Shown piece after piece: positions 1 to 6,065 of a DNA stretch of 6,458 nucleotides (the first letter of the stretch is position 1; each line of letters starts with the position of its first letter). Below the pieces are notes generated by a model. It ran no database searches. It had not been told where the DNA came from and saw only the letters and a list, made by a program, of their open reading frames with translations. A program made the position numbers and the translations under genes. The DNA is taken from NCBI GenBank assembly GCA_964384805.1, contig CAYLLO010000050.1, positions 1 to 6,458 on the forward strand. Reading direction: 5' to 3'. The DNA is from HGM10611 sp964384805. Its GTDB lineage: Bacteria; Bacillota_I; Bacilli_A; ML615J-28; CAG-313.

Positions 1-6
1 AATAGC

Positions 7-12
7 TATAAT
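7..12 (+). promoter_or_regulatory. possible -10 box (TATAAT)
   Basis: A perfect sigma-A-type TATAAT hexamer lies at the window edge. Its -35 partner would fall before base 1 and cannot be seen. If it is used, transcription would start near base 19-20, giving a leader of about 65 bases before the NifU-domain gene. In DNA this AT-rich such hexamers arise by chance, so the call is tentative. Confidence 0.35.
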
Positions 13-15
13 TAA

Positions 16-38
16 AAATAGAGAGAAATCTCTGATTT
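16..38 (+). other. small leader hairpin with GAAA loop
   Basis: AGAGA (20-24) pairs with TCTCT (29-33) around a GAAA loop (25-28). AAAT (16-19) pairs with ATTT (35-38) below a single bulged G at 34. No T-run follows, so it does not look like an intrinsic terminator. It could be a 5' mRNA-stabilising hairpin or the tail of an upstream element. The function is inference; the pairing is visible. Confidence 0.35.
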
Positions 39-83
39 AAATTATATACGAATTAACTTAATGATAATGGAGAAATAAGTATT

Positions 84-305
84 ATGGAACAAAAGATTAT
101 TTATATTTTAGAAAAAATCCGCCCTTATTTACAAAATGATGGAGGAGACGTGGAATTCGTTAAATTTGAAAAGGGAATTGTATATGTTCGTATGCATGGG
201 GCATGTGTCGGATGTATGCAACTTGATACCACAATGAAAGATGGCATAGAGGCTTTACTATTAGAAGAAGTACCTGGAGTAATTGCGGTTGAACAAGTAG
301 AATAG
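84..305 (+). CDS. NifU C-terminal domain protein (Fe-S cluster scaffold/carrier)
   Basis: This 73-residue protein is a single stand-alone NifU C-terminal (Nfu) domain, like YutI of Bacillus. Family features are the N-terminal helix followed by NDGGDVEFV (residues 18-26), and the CVGC motif whose Cys41 and Cys44 would bind a bridging [4Fe-4S] cluster between two subunits. The C-terminal PGVIAVEQV segment is also typical. The family assembles or carries Fe-S clusters to apoproteins in the cytosol; the client here is unknown. The ATG at 84 is the only plausible start in frame. The nearest Shine-Dalgarno-like GGAG (69-72) lies 11 bases upstream, longer than for the other genes. The stop at 303-305 is 9 bases from the next start. 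The protein is complete and of normal length for the solo-domain form. Confidence 0.92.
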   Translation: MEQKIIYILEKIRPYLQNDGGDVEFVKFEKGIVYVRMHGACVGCMQLDTTMKDGIEALLLEEVPGVIAVEQVE

Positions 306-314
306 GATATCATT

Positions 315-653
315 ATGAAAAATGGTGATATTGTATATGGGAAGATTACCAATATTGTAGGATATGGTGCTTTTGTTCAAGTTGATGATTATGATGGGTT
401 AATTCATATTTCTGAATTTTCTGATCATTTTGTTAGAGATATCAATGATTATGTACATATTGGCGACCAAATTAAATTAAAAATTATTGAAATAGATGAA
501 GAAAATAAACGCATTAAGTTAAGTTACAAGCAAATTCATAAAACAAGAGGTGTAAAATGCCGGATCCCTCAATACAAAATAGGGTTTGATCCAATTAAGA
601 AGGCATTACCTATATGGATTGAAAAGGAGCTTAAGAATGAGAAAAATAATTAG
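315..653 (+). CDS. cvfD: CvfD/YugI (GSP13)-type S1 RNA-binding protein
   Basis: This 112-residue protein has an N-terminal S1 domain (about residues 1-72): the opening GDIVYGKITNIVGYGAFVQV pattern, the GLIHISEFS strand, the IGDQIKLKIIEID strand and the closing KRIKLSYKQ are all classic S1 positions. A short basic linker follows, then a conserved-looking tail, GFDPIKKALPIWIEK (residues 90-104). S1 plus this kind of tail fits the CvfD/YugI/GSP13 family of Gram-positive post-transcriptional regulators, which bind RNA and associate with ribosomes. The RNA targets cannot be read from sequence. An AGGA at 304-307 serves the ATG at 315 with 7-base spacing and overlaps the previous stop codon, suggesting coupled translation. 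The 3' end overlaps the lipoprotein gene by 17 bases. The S1 assignment is very sure; the exact subfamily less so. Confidence 0.85.
   Translation: MKNGDIVYGKITNIVGYGAFVQVDDYDGLIHISEFSDHFVRDINDYVHIGDQIKLKIIEIDEENKRIKLSYKQIHKTRGVKCRIPQYKIGFDPIKKALPIWIEKELKNEKNN
624..629 (+). promoter_or_regulatory. ribosome binding site deciding the lipoprotein start
   Basis: AAGGAG lies 7 bases before the ATG at 637 and inside the end of the S1 gene. It selects 637 over an in-frame upstream candidate at 586, which has no such site and would add 17 basic residues ahead of an otherwise ideal lipoprotein signal. Confidence 0.8.
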
Positions 654-1275
654 TATTTGGATAATTATTGGATGTTTATTTATGTTAGGATCTTGTAATT
701 ATAGTAAAGAAGAAAAACAAGTTTTAAAAGAATATGAAAAATTATCAACTAGTGATTTTAATAGCAAATACGAATATTTAAAAGATGAGACCAACGTTTT
801 TGTTTCAATTCGTTATGAGGATTTAATTGAAAAACTAGAAAGTGAGACTTTTATTTTATATGTTGGTGGGGCTTGGTGTCCCAATTGTCAAGCAGCGGTT
901 AAATTCATTAATCTTGCTTCAAAAGAAATGGGAATAAATCAAGTATATAATTTTGATACAAGAATTTCAAGTCTCAAAACTAGTGAAAAAGATATTCGTA
1001 ATTGTAATAATGCTGCCCAAACTGATTTGTATCGTACGTTAATAAATGCTTTAGGATACACTAATCCTAATGGTAACACAACAGAAGGTACAGATATCGC
1101 ACGTTTGGCAGTGCCTGCTGTTTTTGCGGTTAAGGGTGGACAAGTAGTAGAGGTAGTAGAAAAAGAATATTTGTATGATGAAGACAAAGATTTCTTGTAT
1201 ATAAATGGTGATGAAACTAATTATAAAGATGAATATCTAACTTTACTAAAGAATTTAATGTTAGCTATTAAATAA
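637..1275 (+). CDS. thioredoxin-fold lipoprotein with CPNC active site
   Basis: This 212-residue protein is made as a lipoprotein: an RK-led hydrophobic signal (residues 2-16) ends in the lipobox LGSC, with Cys20 as the lipidated residue, so the mature protein should sit on the outer face of the membrane. A thioredoxin-like domain follows. Residues 72-84 read as a beta strand running into WCPNC (Cys81/Cys84), and VPAVF supplies the expected cis-proline (Pro160). Between them is an insertion of roughly 50 residues with a third cysteine (Cys123) and an NPNGNTTEG loop. The expected role is extracytoplasmic thiol-disulphide exchange; substrate and direction (oxidase or reductase) cannot be read from the sequence. 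It resembles the small bacteriocin-transport-accessory-like thioredoxins of Bacillota. No electron-donor partner (CcdA-like) is visible. The start is set by the AAGGAG at 624-629. Confidence 0.82.
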   Translation: MRKIISIWIIIGCLFMLGSCNYSKEEKQVLKEYEKLSTSDFNSKYEYLKDETNVFVSIRYEDLIEKLESETFILYVGGAWCPNCQAAVKFINLASKEMGINQVYNFDTRISSLKTSEKDIRNCNNAAQTDLYRTLINALGYTNPNGNTTEGTDIARLAVPAVFAVKGGQVVEVVEKEYLYDEDKDFLYINGDETNYKDEYLTLLKNLMLAIK

Positions 1276-1322
1276 TAAGCATGAAATTGAGGCGTTAAAA
1301 ATAAAATGCATTAGGTGATTAA

Positions 1323-2003
1323 ATGAGAAAAAGTGCAGTTTTGTTTTTAACGTTTCTTACGTTTTTTATCATTTGTTTTAGTTTAGGAGCAGTATTCAAA
1401 TTAATAGGTGCTGGTAATACTCCAAGTATATATATTGATCCAGGTCATGGAGGATTTGATGGTGGAGCAACTTCACTAAATAAAGATACGGTTGAAAAAG
1501 ATCTAACGCTTCCTATCAGTTTGAAACTTGCTTATTTTTTAGAACAAATGGGGTATAAAGTTTATTTAACGAGAAATAGTGATGTCGCATTAGCTAAAAC
1601 CAAAACTGAAGATATTCATAAACGAGTGAAATTAATTAATGAATCAAGTAGTATATTATATATTAGTATTCATGCTAATAGTTATCCTCAAGAAAAAGCC
1701 AAGGGAGCCCAAACCTTTTATAACGATTGTATAGCAGCTAATCAAGAATTAGCTCAAGCGATTATGGAAATGTTAAAAATCATTGATCCATATAATAACC
1801 GTGAAGCTAAAAGTATTCAAGGGAAATATTTGATTGATAAAACGCAAAAAATAGGCTGTTTAGTAGAGGTAGGATTTTTAAGTAATACCTTAGAAAATAG
1901 AAAATTAAAAACTGAAGATTATCAAGAAAAATTAGCATACACCATTTTTTTAGGAATAATGAAATATTTAGGTAATAGTGGAGATAATTCTTATGACAGA
2001 TAA
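1323..2003 (+). CDS. membrane-anchored N-acetylmuramoyl-L-alanine amidase (Amidase_3, CwlD-like)
   Basis: This 226-residue zinc amidase should cleave the bond between N-acetylmuramic acid and L-Ala in peptidoglycan. Residues 4-24 form one hydrophobic segment that acts as an uncleaved anchor or signal, placing the enzyme outside the membrane. The Amidase_3 domain (about 35-215) shows the full active site: DPGHGG with His42, Glu58 in VEKDL, SIHAN with His117 as the three zinc ligands, and the catalytic Glu182 in VEVGFLSN. Size and layout (anchor plus one catalytic domain, no wall-binding repeats) match CwlD-type enzymes, but CwlD's spore-cortex role cannot be assumed. AGGTGAT (1313-1319) precedes the ATG. 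The 47-base gap before it is the longest in the gene string. Its 3' end overlaps tsaE by 11 bases. Confidence 0.93.
   Translation: MRKSAVLFLTFLTFFIICFSLGAVFKLIGAGNTPSIYIDPGHGGFDGGATSLNKDTVEKDLTLPISLKLAYFLEQMGYKVYLTRNSDVALAKTKTEDIHKRVKLINESSSILYISIHANSYPQEKAKGAQTFYNDCIAANQELAQAIMEMLKIIDPYNNREAKSIQGKYLIDKTQKIGCLVEVGFLSNTLENRKLKTEDYQEKLAYTIFLGIMKYLGNSGDNSYDR
1980..1983 (+). promoter_or_regulatory. ribosome binding site deciding the tsaE start
   Basis: GGAG sits 9 bases before the ATG at 1993. The alternative in-frame GTG at 1978 overlaps this site and would leave no ribosome binding site of its own, so 1993 is preferred. Confidence 0.7.
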
Positions 2004-2472
2004 TAATAAAAAAATAGATTTAATCATCAAAACTCCTGAAGATATGGAGCGTTTAGGTTTTTGGATTGGTTCAATATGTTACCCAGGGATTGTTTTGGCA
2101 ATGAACGGAAATTTAGGAGCAGGGAAAACAACCTTAACCAAAGGATTAGGAAAATTTTTAGGTGTAAAAAAGACAATTAATAGTCCGACTTTTACGATTA
2201 TGAAGATATATGAAGGCAGTTTGCCCTTATATCATTTAGATGTTTATCGTGTTGAAAGTAGTTCTACAGATTTTGAACTTGAAGAATATTTTGATCTTGG
2301 GGGGGTTAGTGTTATAGAATGGGCAGATAATATTGCAGAACTTTTACCTAAAAGAACTATTTATTTAACTTTTACGATTAATGAAATAGGGTACCGGTTA
2401 GTTGAAGTTACAAGTAGTGATATTGACTTTTTAAGAAAATTAGAAACAGTCGCAGGTGAATATATATGTTGA
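1993..2472 (+). CDS. tsaE: TsaE, ATPase of tRNA t6A synthesis
   Basis: This 159-residue P-loop ATPase is the TsaE (YdiB/YjeE) subunit that drives the turnover of the TsaB-TsaD complex during threonylcarbamoylation of A37 in ANN-decoding tRNAs. The Walker A motif GNLGAGKTT is at residues 39-47 (Lys45, Thr46). SPTF (64-67) is the family's switch-like motif, HLDVYR (81-86) carries the conserved His-Asp-Tyr-Arg cluster, and IEWAD (108-112) is the Walker B-like segment with Glu109. The length is normal for the family. The start overlaps the amidase stop by 11 bases, and the gene ends inside tsaB by 7 bases, so translation is likely coupled across all three genes. The cytosolic partners TsaB and TsaD are encoded immediately downstream. 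Confidence 0.97.
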   Translation: MTDNNKKIDLIIKTPEDMERLGFWIGSICYPGIVLAMNGNLGAGKTTLTKGLGKFLGVKKTINSPTFTIMKIYEGSLPLYHLDVYRVESSSTDFELEEYFDLGGVSVIEWADNIAELLPKRTIYLTFTINEIGYRLVEVTSSDIDFLRKLETVAGEYIC

Positions 2473-3047
2473 GATTATTTTTAAATACTTCTAATAAATA
2501 TCTATATATATGCTTAATGGATGGAATGGTAATTTCTGATGAGGTTTTATTAGAAGGTAATAACAATCATTCGGAAAAACTAATTGATGTTTTAGCCGAA
2601 TTTCTTCAAAAAAATCAACTTACTATTGATGATATTGAGGAAGTATATGTTGGAAGAGGACCGGGATCATACACAGGGGTTAGAATTGCTTGTACAGTTG
2701 CTAAAGTTATGGCTCATATTAAAAATAAAAAATTATATAGTTTTAGTTCTTTAGATTTACTCCTAAGTAATAAACTAAATAAACCGGGGATTTATCAAGT
2801 GGTTATGGATGCTAGACGAGGAAATAGCTTTGCGAAAGTCGTCAAAGTTAAGGTTAATGCGGTTGAAATATTATTTGATGAGGCTTTCGTAGAAAATCAA
2901 GTGTTAATAGATAACTATGGAGAATACCCAGTAATTAGTTCGGAGGATACTTTATATCGTGTTGATTTGTTATTAAAATTTAATTTAGTAAGAGAAGAAA
3001 AAGATATTCACGCATTTGTTCCAACATACTTACGTAGTGGAGTATAA
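2466..3047 (+). CDS. tsaB: TsaB, scaffold subunit of tRNA t6A synthesis
   Basis: This 193-residue protein is TsaB (YdiC/YeaZ), the catalytically inactive ASKHA-fold paralogue of TsaD that dimerises with TsaD and is required for t6A formation. The signature GRGPGSYTGVRI (residues 63-74) is clear, preceded by NNNHSEKLID with His35 and followed by MDARRGN (114-120). It ends with the PTYLR tail (186-190) common to the family. The second subdomain is compact, and the protein is shorter than the roughly 230 residues usual in Bacillus; no frameshift is seen, so this appears to be natural trimming. AGGTGA (2454-2459) gives a good ribosome binding site 6 bases before the ATG. The gene ends 1 base before the rimI start. 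Confidence 0.95.
   Translation: MLRLFLNTSNKYLYICLMDGMVISDEVLLEGNNNHSEKLIDVLAEFLQKNQLTIDDIEEVYVGRGPGSYTGVRIACTVAKVMAHIKNKKLYSFSSLDLLLSNKLNKPGIYQVVMDARRGNSFAKVVKVKVNAVEILFDEAFVENQVLIDNYGEYPVISSEDTLYRVDLLLKFNLVREEKDIHAFVPTYLRSGV
3039..3042 (+). promoter_or_regulatory. ribosome binding site deciding the rimI start
   Basis: GGAG in the last codons of tsaB lies 6 bases before the ATG at 3049. An upstream in-frame ATG at 3016 has no comparable site and would add 11 residues that do not belong to the GNAT fold, so 3049 is chosen. Confidence 0.75.
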
Positions 3048-3048
3048 A

Positions 3049-3486
3049 ATGTTTAAAATTCGAAATATTGAAAAAAAGGATCTTCCCACTCTCGTTTTAT
3101 TAGAAGAAGAATTGCTACAAGAAACAGTTGGAGAAGAAATGTTGGCTGCTGAACTTCATAATCAATTTGCAAAATTCTTTGTGGCAACTTACGATGAACA
3201 AGTAATAGGTTATTTAAGTTGTTGGATGGTAGAAGAAACAGTAGATATTATCAATGTTGTAATTGATAAAGTTTATCAACACCGAGGATTTGGACAAGCT
3301 TTATTTACCGAAATGGAAAAAGTTGCTAAAACTAATAAGTGTAAAGAAATCTTATTAGAAGTGAAAGAAAACAATTATCAAGCAATTAACTTTTACGCAA
3401 AACAGGGCTATGAACCAATAAGTATGCGGAAAAAATATTATCAAGATCAGACAAATGCATTAATAATGAAGAAGGTGATTCTATGA
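3049..3486 (+). CDS. rimI: RimI-type GNAT N-acetyltransferase
   Basis: This 145-residue GNAT-fold protein should transfer acetyl from acetyl-CoA to a protein amino group; the characterised RimI acts on the N-terminal residue of ribosomal protein S18. Visible landmarks are the IRNIEKKDLP start of the fold, the acetyl-CoA-binding HRGFGQAL loop (residues 78-85, matching Q/RxxGxG/A), the LEVKENN strand and loop (103-109), and NFYAKQGY (114-121) with the usual aromatic near the active site. The basic-aromatic RKKYY (127-131) is also typical of RimI. Its placement between tsaB and tsaD is a recurrent arrangement in Bacillota, which raises confidence in the RimI call over a generic GNAT. Its TGA stop overlaps the tsaD ATG in an ATGA junction. 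The S18 target is inferred from the family. Confidence 0.9.
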   Translation: MFKIRNIEKKDLPTLVLLEEELLQETVGEEMLAAELHNQFAKFFVATYDEQVIGYLSCWMVEETVDIINVVIDKVYQHRGFGQALFTEMEKVAKTNKCKEILLEVKENNYQAINFYAKQGYEPISMRKKYYQDQTNALIMKKVIL

Positions 3487-4439
3487 AAATTCTAGCAATT
3501 GAATCGAGTTGCGATGAAACGAGTGTTGCCATTGTCGAAGATGGCCAAAAAGTTTTAAGTAATGTGGTTTTTACACAAATTGATATTCATACCAAATTTG
3601 GGGGAGTTGTTCCAGAAATTGCTAGTCGTCATCATATTGAAAAAATAACTTATGTTATTGAAGAAGCCATGAAAGAAGCGAAACTTTCATTTGAAGAAAT
3701 AGATAAAATTGCGGTAACATCACATCCAGGACTTGTTGGATCGTTAATGGTGGGAATCAATGCCGCTAAAACCATAGGACTTTGTTATAATAAAGAAGTT
3801 ATTATGGTGAATCATATTCATGGACATATATATGCCAATTATTTAGAAACTGATTTTACTTTCCCCGTTTTAGCATTAGTAGTGTCTGGCGGTCATACTG
3901 AATTAGTCTTGATGAAAGATTATATGGACTTTGAAGTAATTGGAGAAACCTTAGATGATGCGGTAGGAGAAAGTTATGATAAGGTCGCAAGAGTAGTTAA
4001 AGTTGGATATCCAGGAGGACCGATTATTGATAAAATGGCAGCATTAGGGATGCCAACCTATTCTTTACCACATATTAAACTTGGTAAAGATAGTTATGAT
4101 TTTAGTTTTTCAGGTTTAAAATCAGCAGTTATTAATTTATGTAACAAATTAGAAATGAAAGGTGAAGAACTTAATGCCAATGATTTAGCAGCATCCTTCC
4201 AAGAGGCGGTGTTAGATGTTTTAAAAGAAAAAACCATTAGAGCGGCAAAAGAATTTAAAGCCAAACAAATTATTGTTGCTGGTGGTGTTGCAGCAAACAA
4301 AGGATTAAGAAAAGTACTTCAAGATGAAGTAGATAAAATTGAAGATTTAAAACTGACTTTTCCAAGTTTTAAATATTGTACAGATAATGCGGCAATGATT
4401 GGTGTCGCAGCGTATTTCCAAGATAAATATAAAAAATAG
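3483..4439 (+). CDS. tsaD: TsaD, catalytic subunit of tRNA t6A synthesis
   Basis: This 318-residue protein is TsaD (Gcp/YgjD/Kae1), which transfers the threonylcarbamoyl group from threonylcarbamoyl-AMP to N6 of A37. The ASKHA fold opens with IESSCDETS (residues 6-14). The metal-binding NHxxxH-type motif is at 110-115 (His111 and His115), and the third ligand Asp301 is in CTDNAAMI. SGGHTEL (135-141), GETLDDAVGESYDKVAR (154-170), GYPGGP (175-180), FSFSGLKSA (207-215) and GGVAANKGLR (267-276) are all intact. It is slightly short against the usual 335-345 residues, with the C-terminus ending soon after the Asp301 motif. AAGGTGAT upstream of the ATG is a strong ribosome binding site. Translation is probably coupled to rimI through the 4-base ATGA overlap. 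It works with TsaB and TsaE encoded just upstream. Confidence 0.98.
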   Translation: MKILAIESSCDETSVAIVEDGQKVLSNVVFTQIDIHTKFGGVVPEIASRHHIEKITYVIEEAMKEAKLSFEEIDKIAVTSHPGLVGSLMVGINAAKTIGLCYNKEVIMVNHIHGHIYANYLETDFTFPVLALVVSGGHTELVLMKDYMDFEVIGETLDDAVGESYDKVARVVKVGYPGGPIIDKMAALGMPTYSLPHIKLGKDSYDFSFSGLKSAVINLCNKLEMKGEELNANDLAASFQEAVLDVLKEKTIRAAKEFKAKQIIVAGGVAANKGLRKVLQDEVDKIEDLKLTFPSFKYCTDNAAMIGVAAYFQDKYKK

Positions 4440-4448
4440 TCGCAATAT

Positions 4449-4456
4449 AAGGGGGT
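4449..4456 (+). promoter_or_regulatory. ribosome binding site deciding the HprK-like gene start
   Basis: AAGGGGGT lies 8 bases before the ATG at 4465, in the 25-base gap after tsaD. It rules out the longer in-frame reading from a TTG at 4399, which would run 41 bases back into tsaD without its own site. Confidence 0.75.
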
Positions 4457-4464
4457 ATGAAATA

Positions 4465-5283
4465 ATGAAATATAATATTGCAGGACACATTTGGGAAATT
4501 AATTTTACCAAAAATGAAGGAACAAAAAAGTATTTTGAAAGTTTTTTAACAAGCATCGAAGAAGAACCATACCATGTAATTAACTTTTTAATCATTGATT
4601 CAATTACACCACTAGCAGAAACTAATAGTGTAGAAAATGGTTTGAAAATGTATGTTAAAGACGATATTAAACTATTTGACATTGTAGATGATAATAAAAA
4701 GGTGATGATTAGAGGTAAATATCAAGATAATACCTCAACATTCTACTTTTTAAAAGATTTTAAAGAAATGGATAAATATGAATATATTTTGACATATATG
4801 CGTTTTAGTGAAATAATGTCTCAAGAAGGCTTTGTATCATTAAATGCCTCATGTGTAACCATTGGAGATCAAGCATTAATTGTTACAGGAAACGATGAAA
4901 GAAAAGTATTTATTACTAAGTGGTTAGAAAGTTTTAACACTTGTGAATTAATTAGTAATGATAAACTGATAATAAGATTAGATAATAATTTCTTTAAAAT
5001 ATATGCTAGTCCATGGAGTGGTCAAATAACTAATAATAACCAAGAATGGACACTAAAAGCAATTTTATTTTTAGAAAAAGCGATATCTAATAAATTTGTT
5101 GACATAGATGATGAACAAAAAGCAATTCTTTTAGCTACTAGTTTAGGAATTATGACTGACACTTTAAGTAATGATTATCTTATGCAATTCTGTTTAGATT
5201 TAGTTGAAAAAGTAGATATCTTTAAATATAAAGGTAAAATTAATGATATAAATAGCATATTCAAAAAAATATATTTTAGTTAA
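4465..5283 (+). CDS. HprK-like (PEPCK-fold) protein with degenerate P-loop, putative pseudokinase
   Basis: This 272-residue protein is not a recognised named gene, but several segments match the HPr-kinase-related family. It opens YNIAGHIWEINF, as many of those proteins do. FVSLNASCVTIGDQALIVTG (123-142) matches the strand before their P-loop, ELISNDKLII (161-170) matches the LLSDD segment, and YASPWSGQ (180-187) matches their conserved PWSG motif. The Walker A position reads GNDERKVF (142-149) instead of GxSGxGKS: the glycines and the Ser/Thr are gone and one residue seems missing. Normal ATP binding is therefore doubtful. Related HprK-like kinases act on small peptides or HPr; here no lasso-peptide, PqqD or PTS gene is nearby. 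No signal peptide or membrane segment is seen, so it should be cytosolic. It ends 10 bases before the phosphoesterase gene and is probably co-translated with it. The fold call is pattern recognition, not a search result. Confidence 0.6.
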   Translation: MKYNIAGHIWEINFTKNEGTKKYFESFLTSIEEEPYHVINFLIIDSITPLAETNSVENGLKMYVKDDIKLFDIVDDNKKVMIRGKYQDNTSTFYFLKDFKEMDKYEYILTYMRFSEIMSQEGFVSLNASCVTIGDQALIVTGNDERKVFITKWLESFNTCELISNDKLIIRLDNNFFKIYASPWSGQITNNNQEWTLKAILFLEKAISNKFVDIDDEQKAILLATSLGIMTDTLSNDYLMQFCLDLVEKVDIFKYKGKINDINSIFKKIYFS

Positions 5284-5293
5284 GAGGAAATAT

Positions 5294-6010
5294 ATGTATA
5301 AAATAGGGATTTTTACAGATGTACATGGTAATGATTTAGCTTTAAAAGTTATATTAAAAGAGATTAGTAAACATAATGTTGATGAAATAATTTCATTAGG
5401 AGATTTGATTGCTATAGGTCCTAACTCTAACGAAGTTTTAGAAATTGTTACTAAACTTGATAATTTTTCTAGTATTCGAGGTAATCATGAAAAGTATTAT
5501 TTACAAGGTTTTTCCAATCCTTTAAGTTGCACGGAAGCAACTCATCAAGAATGGGTAAAAAAGAGTATTGAACCACAATTTGCATCTTTTTTAGAAAAGA
5601 CACCTTATCAAATTAATAAAAAAATTGAAGGTGTAAAATTAGCTTTTCTACATTACCCACTTAGAAGTAGAAATCCTGATCATTATGAATATATTGTTCA
5701 TAATCCTACAAAAGAAAATTTAGATAATCTATTTCAAAATATTGATGCTGATGTCATATGTTATGGTCATGAACATGTAGCAAACTTTACACAAGGTAAA
5801 AAACTATACTTAGATACTGGTTCGTGTGGTTGTCCATACCCAGAAAAGGATACAGCAAGAGGATTAATTCTAACCATTGATAAAGGTAAAGTTACTTATG
5901 AACAATTAAAACTAACTTATAATTCTGGTGAAATAGTTACTGATATGTATCAAAAAGATATGCCAGAAAAAGAATTTATTTCAACTAATTTCTATCTATA
6001 TAAAAAATAA
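5294..6010 (+). CDS. YfcE/MJ0936-type metallophosphoesterase
   Basis: This 238-residue protein is a calcineurin-like phosphoesterase of the small Metallophos_2 type. The dinuclear metal site is complete: FTDVHGN (Asp9, His11), SLGDLIAIGP (Asp37), GNHE (Asn64, His65), FLHYP (His120) and GHEHV (His159, His161), followed by the family's DTGSCGCP (174-181). Such proteins hydrolyse phosphodiesters or phosphomonoesters, often with model substrates only; the natural substrate is unknown. A 25-residue helical stretch after GNHE (about 80-105) forms a small cap-like insertion, and about 40 residues follow the core domain. GAGG (5284-5287) is a good ribosome binding site 6 bases before the ATG and immediately follows the previous stop. 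It is the last gene of the string, with an IS-like terminus and terminator beginning at the base after its stop. Confidence 0.88.
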   Translation: MYKIGIFTDVHGNDLALKVILKEISKHNVDEIISLGDLIAIGPNSNEVLEIVTKLDNFSSIRGNHEKYYLQGFSNPLSCTEATHQEWVKKSIEPQFASFLEKTPYQINKKIEGVKLAFLHYPLRSRNPDHYEYIVHNPTKENLDNLFQNIDADVICYGHEHVANFTQGKKLYLDTGSCGCPYPEKDTARGLILTIDKGKVTYEQLKLTYNSGEIVTDMYQKDMPEKEFISTNFYLYKK

Positions 6011-6042
6011 GGCTCTGTAAAAAATTTTAGTGCTAAAATCCC
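6011..6042 (+). repeat. IS-terminus-like repeat, copy A
   Basis: The stretch begins GGCTCTGTAAAAAATTTTAG directly after the phosphoesterase stop codon and continues to CTAAAATCCC. It aligns closely with 6196-6225 (GGGCTGTCAAAAATTCTAG, then TTAAAATACCC), with a 2-base gap after the shared TAGT. The GGCTCTxTxxAA opening resembles terminal inverted repeats of several Bacillota insertion sequences, ISL3-like being one possibility. No transposase is present. IS family assignment is inference; the repeat relation is visible. Confidence 0.5.
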
Positions 6043-6065
6043 TACTTTTTCAAGTAGGGATTTTT
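6035..6065 (+). terminator. Rho-independent terminator of the operon (possibly bidirectional)
   Basis: A perfect 13-bp stem pairs 6035-6047 with 6052-6064 around a TTTC loop (6048-6051). The CCCTAC/GTAGGG core supplies the GC pairs, and the stem runs into TTTTT (6061-6065). It lies 24 bases after the last stop codon, as expected for the end of the transcription unit. On the minus strand the loop reads GAAA and the stem runs into TTTT, so it may also stop transcription from the right. Confidence 0.85.

Noticed and set aside
939..1187. Minus-strand open frame of 82 codons inside the lipoprotein gene
   Set aside because: It is Ser/Thr/Val-rich shadow sequence antisense to the thioredoxin domain, with no start signal.
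3483..4439. tsaD truncated because it is about 20 residues shorter than usual
   Set aside because: All catalytic and metal motifs through Asp301 are present, and the stop is followed by a normal intergenic gap and ribosome binding site, so a compact C-terminus is more likely.
4457..4467. Two-codon ORF (ATG AAA TAA) whose stop overlaps the HprK-like start as TAATG
   Set aside because: The GGGGG ribosome binding site is only 1 base from this ATG but well spaced for 4465, so the tiny frame is probably chance.
4347..4682. Open frame of 111 codons on the minus strand across the tsaD/HprK-like junction
   Set aside because: It lies antisense to two well-supported genes, has no ribosome binding site or family motif, and its composition is what the opposite strand of coding DNA gives.
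84..6010. Mycoplasma-type genetic code (TGA as Trp)
   Set aside because: All Trp residues in the ten proteins are TGG, no TGA falls inside any gene, and TGA works as a normal stop for tsaE and rimI.
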